Assembly (NCBI GenBank): GCA_943912265.1
Contig: CALTTS010000013.1
Span: 30,460 to 94,459 of the forward strand
Length of the DNA: 64,000 bases
Origin: an uncultured Xanthomonas sp.
GTDB lineage: Bacteria > Pseudomonadota > Gammaproteobacteria > Xanthomonadales > Xanthomonadaceae
Direction of reading: 5' to 3'
In this document: positions 58,525 to 64,000 of the stretch, in pieces
Layout of the letters: every line of letters starts with the position of its first letter
Position numbering within the stretch: the stretch's first letter is position 1
Notes under the pieces: generated by a model
Seen by the model: only the letters and a program-made list of their open reading frames with translations
Databases searched by the model: none
Told to the model about the DNA's origin: nothing
Position numbers and translations under genes: made by a program

Positions 58525-58548
58525 CCCCGCCTCGCCCGCCGGCCCGCC

Positions 58549-59508
58549 TCAGTGCGCGCCGGCGTATTTCTTCTCGCCGGCCGTCACCGCCAGGTCCAGG
58601 CGATTCTCCGGCAAGGCCATCGGGCAGGCCACGTGCGGCGTCAGGCCGCAGGGCGGGTTCTGCGCGCGGTTGAAGTCCAGCACCACCTTGCCGCCGGCCG
58701 GCGCCGCCGCATACAGGAAGCGCGCGCCGCCGTAGGTTTCCTTGCCGCTGGTGCGGTCGGCGAAGATGAAGAACAGCGGCTGCGCCGGATCCTCCTGCAG
58801 CACCGGCAGCAGGCGGAAATGGCGGCCATCGCGTTCGAACCTCGCCTCGCCCGGCACGCTGCCGTCTTCCTGCGTGCCCTTGGAAGTGAGCAGGCGCACG
58901 TGGCGCGGCTGCGGGTACGGCTGCCAGTCGGCGACGATGCGCCAGCCCGGGTCCACCGCGAAATAATCCAGCCCCTTGAAGCCGGCCAGCGCCGGCGCGT
59001 GCGGGTCGCGGAAGCGCCATGCGTGGCTGTCGCCGGTCCTGACCACGTAGAACGCCAAGTCGCCGACCTGCACCCGGGTCGGCTTGCCGTCGCCGGCATT
59101 GGTGGCCAACACCGCACTCGCGAACGGCTTGCCGCCGAGAGTGGCACCGGCCGCCGGATCGGCCTCGAAGCGCAGCGCGCCGCCCTTGGCCAGGGTCAGC
59201 GTGCCCCAGCGAGCCGGCCCTGCCGGCAGCACGATGGCGCTGTCGGCGGCGCTGCCGACCGTGTGCCGGCCGACCGCCACCTGGCCGGAACCGGCGAAAC
59301 TCAGCCAGCCGTCCGGGTCGCGCAGCTCGGCCTCGCGCGCCTTGCGCCCGGCTTCGATGTCGGCGCGATACGTCGCCGCTTCCGCCGCCCGGCCGGGCGC
59401 GGCCGCATCGGTGCGCCCGGCGTCCGGCGCCGGCGCGGACGGCCCGCACCCGGCCAGCACCGCGCCGGCCAGCACCAGCGCCGCCGCCATCGCCGCATGC
59501 TTATTCAT
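58549..59508 (-). CDS. DUF1684 lipoprotein
   Basis: Predicted lipoprotein (319 residues) with signal peptide ending LAGC (lipidated Cys about residue 21). The mature part matches DUF1684 by RDPDGWLSFAGSGQV near its start and the C-terminal LDFNRAQNPPCGLTPHVACPMALPENRL, with two conserved cysteines. Function is unknown; the domain is a beta-rich periplasmic module. It is convergent with the isomerase gene and stands alone. Confidence 0.88.
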   Translation of the reverse strand: MNKHAAMAAALVLAGAVLAGCGPSAPAPDAGRTDAAAPGRAAEAATYRADIEAGRKAREAELRDPDGWLSFAGSGQVAVGRHTVGSAADSAIVLPAGPARWGTLTLAKGGALRFEADPAAGATLGGKPFASAVLATNAGDGKPTRVQVGDLAFYVVRTGDSHAWRFRDPHAPALAGFKGLDYFAVDPGWRIVADWQPYPQPRHVRLLTSKGTQEDGSVPGEARFERDGRHFRLLPVLQEDPAQPLFFIFADRTSGKETYGGARFLYAAAPAGGKVVLDFNRAQNPPCGLTPHVACPMALPENRLDLAVTAGEKKYAGAH

Positions 59509-59587
59509 CGCTGCCGCTCCACGGGTTGCCTGCCCCGCCGCACGATACGACACTGCGGAAACGCGCTGCGCGCTGCCGGCCCCGGCA

Positions 59588-60475
59588 TCACGCGCCGGTC
59601 GCCACCGGCCGCGCCGGATCGGCCAGCCAGCCGCTCCACGAACCGGCGTACACGCGCGCACCGTGCAGGCCGGCCACTTCCAGCGCCAGCAGCAGATGGC
59701 AGGCGGTGACGCCGGAGCCGCACATGGTCACCACCTCGGCCGGGGCGTGGCCGTGCAGCAGCGGTTCCAGCTCGGCGCGCAGCTCGGCGGCGGGCCGGAA
59801 CCGGCCATCGCGCAGGTTCAGCCCCAGCGGCCGGTTGAGCGCCCCGGGCACGTGCCCGGCCACCGGGTCGATCGGCTCGACCTCGCCGCGGAAACGCTCG
59901 CCGTTGCGTGCGTCCAGCAGCCAGCCCGGCGCTTCGCCGAGCCGCGCCAGCACCTCGCCCGCGTCGACGACGCGGGCCATGTCGAACCCGGACGGATACG
60001 GCGGCAGCGGCGCCACCGCCGCCACCTCGGCGGTTTCCGGCAGGCCCGCCGCGCGCCATGCGGCCAGGCCGCCGTCGAGCACCGCCACGCGCGCATGGCC
60101 GGCCAGCGTGAGCAGCCACCACAGCCGCGCGGCCGCCATCGCGCCGTCGCCGGCGTCGTACACCACCACCTGCGTGTCCGGGCCGATGCCCTGCACGCCC
60201 AGCCAGCGCGCGAAGACGACCGGATCCGGCAACGGATGCCGCCCGTGCCCGGCGCGCGACAGGTCGGACAGGTCGCGGTTCAGATGCGCATACGCCGCGC
60301 CGGGCAGGTGCGATTCGCGCCAGGCCTTCAATCCCGCATCCGGGTCGCCGCCCGGCGCCAGCGCGGCCGCGGTGAAACGCGCATCGACGATGCGCAGGCC
60401 GGGGTCGTCCAAGCGCGCGGCCAGCGCGGGCACGTCCACCAGCGTGGTCCAGTCCATCCCGTGCCGATCGTTCAT
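59588..60475 (-). CDS. sseA: Sulfurtransferase (3-mercaptopyruvate type, two rhodanese domains)
   Basis: Transfers sulfur to thiophilic acceptors (295 residues). The N-terminal inactive rhodanese domain includes IVDARF and VVVYDAGDGAMAAARLWW. The C-terminal active domain has the catalytic loop C252-G-S-G-V-T-A, the mercaptopyruvate-type signature, and DARNGERFRGEVEPIDPVAGHVPGA. The gene symbol is by function only. It overlaps the Nudix gene by 4 bases. Confidence 0.88.
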   Translation of the reverse strand: MNDRHGMDWTTLVDVPALAARLDDPGLRIVDARFTAAALAPGGDPDAGLKAWRESHLPGAAYAHLNRDLSDLSRAGHGRHPLPDPVVFARWLGVQGIGPDTQVVVYDAGDGAMAAARLWWLLTLAGHARVAVLDGGLAAWRAAGLPETAEVAAVAPLPPYPSGFDMARVVDAGEVLARLGEAPGWLLDARNGERFRGEVEPIDPVAGHVPGALNRPLGLNLRDGRFRPAAELRAELEPLLHGHAPAEVVTMCGSGVTACHLLLALEVAGLHGARVYAGSWSGWLADPARPVATGA

Positions 60476-61290
60476 GCGTGTCCCTCCAGGCGCTGGCGCA
60501 GGTTGTAGAGGATGGCCGCTGTCGCGCCCCAGATGCGCTGGCCCGGCCAGTTGTATTCGAGCACTTCGCGCGCGCGGCCGCGGTACTCCATCGCCACCCG
60601 GTGCAGGTGCTCGGGCGCCATCAGGAAGTCCAGCGGCACCTCGAACACTTCGGCCACTTCGGCCGGGTTGGGGCGCGCGACGTAGTCCGGGTCCACCGCC
60701 GCCACCACCGGCATCACCCGGAAGCCGCTGACGGTGACGAACGGGTCGAGGAAGCCGAGTGGCGCGATCTGCGCGGCCGGCAGCGCGATTTCCTCGGCGC
60801 TCTCGCGCAGCGCGGCGGCCACCGGCCCGGCATCGCCCGGGTCGACCCGGCCGCCGGGAAAGCTCACCTGGCCGCCGTGGTGGCGCAGCTGGTCGTTGCG
60901 CCGGGTCAGCAGCACCCGGGTGCCGTCGGCGCGCGGCACCAGGCCGGCCAGCACCGCCGCCTCGGCCGGCGGCCCCGGCGGCAGCAGGTCGTGCAGTTCG
61001 TCCAGGTTCCAGGCCGAGCCGGAAGGCGTCCGGTCCAGCGGATGCAGCGCGCGCAGCAGGCGCTCGCGCTCGCCCAGCCGTTCGGCGAAGGGCGGGGGCG
61101 GCGTCCGGCCGCGCATCGGCAGCACCGTTTCCATCAGCCGCAGGCGCCCGGCATCGCCGAGCCGCGGCCAGGCCGCGATTTCGTCCGCCGTGCGCAGGCA
61201 GCCCTCGCACAGGCCGTCCGCGCCGATCCGGCAGACGCCGATGCAGGGGCTGAGCACGACATGACGCGGAACATCCTTCGGGGCTGGCAC
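60472..61290 (-). CDS. DUF1289 and Nudix hydrolase fusion (CoA pyrophosphatase-like)
   Basis: Two-domain protein of 272 residues. The N-terminal DUF1289 module has four cysteines, C16, C20, C28 and C31 (SPCIGVCRIGADGLCEGC), suggesting a metal or Fe-S site. The C-terminal Nudix domain (from about residue 105) has the NudL/CoA-diphosphatase form of the box, GGRVDPGD with REsaEE (R162, E163, E166, E167). It likely hydrolyses CoA or related dinucleotides. The fusion is colinear in one frame with no gap. It is coupled to the sulfurtransferase downstream. Confidence 0.87.
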   Translation of the reverse strand: MPAPKDVPRHVVLSPCIGVCRIGADGLCEGCLRTADEIAAWPRLGDAGRLRLMETVLPMRGRTPPPPFAERLGERERLLRALHPLDRTPSGSAWNLDELHDLLPPGPPAEAAVLAGLVPRADGTRVLLTRRNDQLRHHGGQVSFPGGRVDPGDAGPVAAALRESAEEIALPAAQIAPLGFLDPFVTVSGFRVMPVVAAVDPDYVARPNPAEVAEVFEVPLDFLMAPEHLHRVAMEYRGRAREVLEYNWPGQRIWGATAAILYNLRQRLEGHA

Positions 61291-61346
61291 ACGGCCAGCG
61301 TAGCGCGAAACCGCGCGCCCCGCCCGCTGCCGCGCGGCGAAAACGA

Positions 61347-61372
61347 CGACGCCGGCCCGAAGGCCGGCGTCG
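61347..61372 (-). terminator. Terminator of the FKBP gene
   Basis: CGACGCCGGCC and GGCCGGCGTCG form an 11-base stem; on the minus strand the loop is TTCG, and a short T-run (TTTT) lies a few bases after the stem, 24 bases past the stop. Confidence 0.8.
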
Positions 61373-61395
61373 CGCGAAACAGGAACTGCGGGGAA

Positions 61396-62097
61396 TTACT
61401 TGACCGAGATCAGCTTGATCTCAAACACCACCGCCACGTTCGGCGGGAAGCCGGTGCGCGGGTCGGCGCCGTAGGCCTTGTCCGGCGGCAGCGCCACTTC
61501 CCACTTCGAGCCGGCCGGCATCTGCAGCAGCACTTCGCGCATGGCCGCCATCTCGACAGCGCTGACCTTGATCGACGGGATGCTCTGCGGCGGGTTGGCC
61601 GACTGCGGGCGCTGGCCCATCGGGAACGGACCGGACACTTCCAGCGCCACGGTGCTGGCCTGGGTCGGCTTGGCACCGGTGCCGTTCTCCAGCACCTTGT
61701 AGGCCACGCCGTTGGGCAGCGTCTTCACGCCCTGCTGGCCCTTGTAGCTGGCGATGAACTGGTCGCTCTTGGTCTTGTTCTCGGCGGCGGCCTTGTCGTA
61801 CTCGGCCTTGGCCTGCTGGGCGCGGGCCTGCTCGCGCTTCTGGAACGCCTCGATGGCCGGCTTGAGCTGCTCGGCGGTGATCGCCGGCTTCTGCTTGGCA
61901 TAGGCATCCTGCACGCCCTTGACGATGGCGTTGATGTCCAGCTGCTCGCCGCGCGCGGTCAACTCGGCCAGGTTGTTGCCCATGTCGTAGCCGAAGTAGT
62001 AGCTGAGCTTGCCCTTTTCGGAGGAAAGATCCTGGGCCAGCGCGTTGCCAGTCAGGGCCAGGGCCGCCACAGCGACCGCGATCGAACGCAACTTCAT
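61396..62097 (-). CDS. FKBP-type peptidyl-prolyl isomerase with degenerate active site
   Basis: Periplasmic Mip/FkpA-like protein (233 residues). Signal peptide MKLRSIAVAVAALALTGNALAQ, then the FKBP N-terminal dimerisation domain (KLSYYFGYDMGNNLAEL) and a long helix rich in Ala/Gln/Lys. The C-terminal FKBP domain keeps MPAGSKWEVALPPDKAYGAD. It lacks the canonical YTG-x-DG-FDSS stretch, which reads LEVSGPFPMGQRPQSANPP instead. It may be a chaperone rather than an efficient isomerase. Start ATG at 62097 has a GGAG site upstream; a TTG precedes it. Confidence 0.9.
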   Translation of the reverse strand: MKLRSIAVAVAALALTGNALAQDLSSEKGKLSYYFGYDMGNNLAELTARGEQLDINAIVKGVQDAYAKQKPAITAEQLKPAIEAFQKREQARAQQAKAEYDKAAAENKTKSDQFIASYKGQQGVKTLPNGVAYKVLENGTGAKPTQASTVALEVSGPFPMGQRPQSANPPQSIPSIKVSAVEMAAMREVLLQMPAGSKWEVALPPDKAYGADPRTGFPPNVAVVFEIKLISVK

Positions 62098-62313
62098 CAA
62101 ACCAATCTCCGTATTGAGGATGGGCGCCGCGGCGCCTGAATGGACACGCTAGGATAGTCGGGGCCGCACTTAACCGCCACTGACGGGTCGGGCATGTGAC
62201 CACGGCCGGCAGGGGAAGTTCAACACGGCCTGCCGGCAGGCGGATTACAGGCCCGTCGCGGATCCCTGACCGCCCGCCGCGCGGCCCGATCCGGTTCAAC
62301 CAGGAGACAACCG

Positions 62314-63093
62314 ATGTCCAGCGTCGTCACGGTCGCAGACCAGGACCACATCCGCACGATCACCGTCAACCGCCCCGACAAGCTCAACGCGCTGAACCGC
62401 GAGACCCTGGAAGCCCTGGACGCCGCCTTCGTCCAGGCCGCCGCGACCGCCGACGTGCGCGTGGTGGTGCTGACCGGCGCCGGCCCCAAGGCCTTCGTGG
62501 CCGGCGCCGACATCGCCCAGATGCGCGGGCTGACGCCGGTGCAGGGCCGCGATTTCGGCCAGCTCGGCCAGCGCCTGATGCGCCGCATCGAGACCCTGCC
62601 CAAGCCGGCCATCGCGATGGTCAACGGCTTCGCTCTCGGCGGCGGGCTGGAACTGGCGATGGCCTGCCACCTGCGCGTGGCCGCCGACGCCGCCAAGCTC
62701 GGCCAGCCGGAAATCAACCTCGGCCTGATCCCCGGCTTCGGCGGCAGCCAGCGCCTGCTGCGCCTGGCCGGGCGCGCGGCGGCGCTGGAACTGTGCCTGC
62801 TCGGCACGCCGATCGACGCGGCGCGCGCGTTCCAGCTCGGCATCGTCAACAAGGTGGTGCCGGCCGCCGAGCTGGAGGCCGAGACCATGAAGCTCGCCGG
62901 CCAGCTGGCCAGGGCCGCGCCGCTGGCCCTGCGCGGCATCCTCGACTGCGTGGTCCACGGCGGCGAATGCGCGCTGCCGGAAGGGCTGGAGTTCGAAGCC
63001 GCGCAGTTCGGCTTCGTGTTCGCCACCGAGGACATGCGCGAAGGCACCGGCGCCTTCCTCGAACGCCGCCCGGCCGAGTTCAAGGGCTGCTGA
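62314..63093 (+). CDS. Enoyl-CoA hydratase
   Basis: Crotonase-fold enzyme of fatty-acid beta-oxidation (259 residues). Both catalytic glutamates are present: E113 (FALGGGLELAMAC) and E133 (LGQPEINLGLIPGFGG). The oxyanion-hole segment is PKAFVAGADIAQM. It is 217 bases downstream of the divergent FKBP gene's start and overlaps the next small gene by one base. The in-frame region upstream is open but not family-like. Confidence 0.95.
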   Translation: MSSVVTVADQDHIRTITVNRPDKLNALNRETLEALDAAFVQAAATADVRVVVLTGAGPKAFVAGADIAQMRGLTPVQGRDFGQLGQRLMRRIETLPKPAIAMVNGFALGGGLELAMACHLRVAADAAKLGQPEINLGLIPGFGGSQRLLRLAGRAAALELCLLGTPIDAARAFQLGIVNKVVPAAELEAETMKLAGQLARAAPLALRGILDCVVHGGECALPEGLEFEAAQFGFVFATEDMREGTGAFLERRPAEFKGC

Positions 63094-63461
63094 TGGCGAG
63101 CACGACACCGGCCGCCGCCCGCGAACTGCTGCGCCTGCTGCTGGACGACCGGATCGACGCGGCGATCCGGGCCGGGCTCATGGACTATGCCGCCATGCCC
63201 GGCGACGACGCGCTCGACCCGGCGCATCCGGACCTGCCGCAGCGCCTGCTCGCCGCGCAGGCCCGGCTGCGCACGGCCTGGGCCGCGCGCGAACGCCACC
63301 GCGCCCGCGCCGAACGGCTGGCGCGCATCGCCGCCGAACGCGAAGCGCGCCGGATCCGGCCGGCCGCCGTGGCCGGCGCCCCGGCGGCGCCCCTGCCGCC
63401 CGCCGCCGCCGCCGTGCTGGCCCGCGCCCGCGCCAAGGCCGCCGCGCGCCGCGACGACTGA
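63093..63461 (+). CDS. Hypothetical protein between enoyl-CoA hydratase and nth
   Basis: 122-residue protein I do not recognise by domain. The N-terminal half reads TPAAARELLRLLLDDRIDAAIRAGLMDYA, the C-terminal half is a highly charged Ala/Arg helix (ARERHRARAERLARIAAERE) followed by a Pro/Ala-rich end. No signal peptide or membrane helix. The ATG overlaps the hydratase stop (TGATG), and nth follows 16 bases later, so the three are probably co-transcribed. It could be an RNA- or DNA-binding or coiled-coil protein; there is no direct evidence. Confidence 0.75.
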   Translation: MASTTPAAARELLRLLLDDRIDAAIRAGLMDYAAMPGDDALDPAHPDLPQRLLAAQARLRTAWAARERHRARAERLARIAAEREARRIRPAAVAGAPAAPLPPAAAAVLARARAKAAARRDD

Positions 63462-63477
63462 CCCCTGCCGAGACCCG

Positions 63478-64000
63478 ATGGATACCGCTCTTGCCCCGCA
63501 GCGCCGCGGCCGCACCCTCACGCATGCCGAAGTGGTCGAACTGTTCACCCGCCTGCGCGAGCTGAACCCGCACCCGACCACCGAGCTGGAATACCGCACC
63601 CCGTTCCAGCTGCTGGTCGCGGTGATCCTGTCCGCGCAGGCCACCGACGTGGGCGTCAACAAGGCCACACGCCGCCTGTACCCGGTGGCCGGCACGCCGC
63701 AGGCCATGCTCGCCCTCGGCGAAGAAGGCCTGAAGAAGTACATCGCCACCATCGGCCTGTTCAACGCCAAGGCGAAGAACGTGATCGCCGCCTGCCGCAT
63801 CCTCGTGGACGAACACGGCGGCGAGGTGCCACGCGAACGCGCCGCGCTGGAAGCGCTGCCCGGCGTGGGCCGCAAGACCGCCAACGTGGTGCTCAACACC
63901 GCCTTCGGCGAACCGACCATCGCCGTGGACACGCACATCTTCCGCGTCGCCAACCGCACCGGGCTGGCGCCGGGCAAGGACGTGCGCGCGGTGGAGGACA
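63478..64000 (+). CDS. nth: Endonuclease III, N-terminal 174 residues (cut by window edge)
   Basis: DNA glycosylase/AP lyase removing oxidised pyrimidines. The visible part has TPFQLLVAVILSAQATD, the helix-hairpin-helix LPGVGRKTANVV with catalytic K133, and catalytic D151 (AVDTHIFRVANRTG). The C-terminal Fe-S cluster cysteines would lie past the right edge. The ATG at 63478 follows a short GC-rich gap after the small orphan gene. Confidence 0.97.
   Translation, partial: MDTALAPQRRGRTLTHAEVVELFTRLRELNPHPTTELEYRTPFQLLVAVILSAQATDVGVNKATRRLYPVAGTPQAMLALGEEGLKKYIATIGLFNAKAKNVIAACRILVDEHGGEVPRERAALEALPGVGRKTANVVLNTAFGEPTIAVDTHIFRVANRTGLAPGKDVRAVED

Overview
The window is high-GC chromosomal DNA (coding regions roughly 70% G+C by eye). 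It most resembles the family Lysobacteraceae (Xanthomonadaceae, Gammaproteobacteria). Clues are the order asd-fimV-truA-trpF and glmM/tpiA-secG-tRNA-Leu, known from pseudomonads and xanthomonads; a TrpI-type regulator divergent from trpBA; FimV; a cyoABCD oxidase with SURF1; and single-copy housekeeping genes of gammaproteobacterial type. The genus is not determined. Genes are packed tightly, many joined by 1-10 base overlaps (most often ATGA), and most of the left and middle part reads on the minus strand.

Layout. 1-6974 (minus): secG, tRNA-Leu(GAG) and complex I genes nuoA-B-C-D-E-F-G, with nuoG cut by the left edge. 7012-13412: core genes tpiA, glmM and accD, interrupted between tpiA and glmM by a 2OG-Fe(II) oxygenase gene and a divergent pair encoding a glycosyltransferase and a NodB-type deacetylase; the glycosyltransferase carries a compensated double frameshift. 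13491-18151: tryptophan cluster trpA, trpB, divergent trpI, trpF, then truA. 18159-24815: fimV, asd, a D-2-hydroxyacid dehydrogenase, aroC and prmB. 24907-26935 (plus): SCO1-like copper chaperone, phosphatidylserine decarboxylase and a low-GC orphan gene.

26981-34914: a class IV aminotransferase-like gene, ffh with divergent ypjD, then a marR-oprM-emrA-emrB drug-efflux operon headed by an AT-rich palindrome over its -35 box. 34982-39258: DUF817 protein, radA and an M61 peptidase. 39383-44387: cytochrome bo3 ubiquinol oxidase operon cyoABCD plus SURF1, without cyoE in the run; CyoA has a His/Met-rich tail. 44601-51701: tRNA-Thr(CGT), ispH, lspA, ileS, ribF and murJ on the minus strand.

51815-57515: rpsT, then rplU-rpmA-obgE (minus) and uvrA with a coupled thioesterase (plus). 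57742-64000: enoyl-CoA isomerase, DUF1684 lipoprotein, mercaptopyruvate-type sulfurtransferase coupled to a DUF1289-Nudix fusion, a degenerate FKBP, enoyl-CoA hydratase, a small orphan and nth cut by the right edge.

Most of the window is ordinary core genome: respiration (complex I, bo3 oxidase, SCO1, SURF1), aromatic amino acid synthesis (aroC, trp genes), envelope building (glmM, psd, lspA, murJ, asd) and translation. I see no CRISPR array, prophage, insertion sequence or toxin-antitoxin pair. The best leads for something new are the low-GC orphan at 26405-26935, the accessory block between tpiA and glmM, the CyoA tail and the DUF1289-Nudix fusion.
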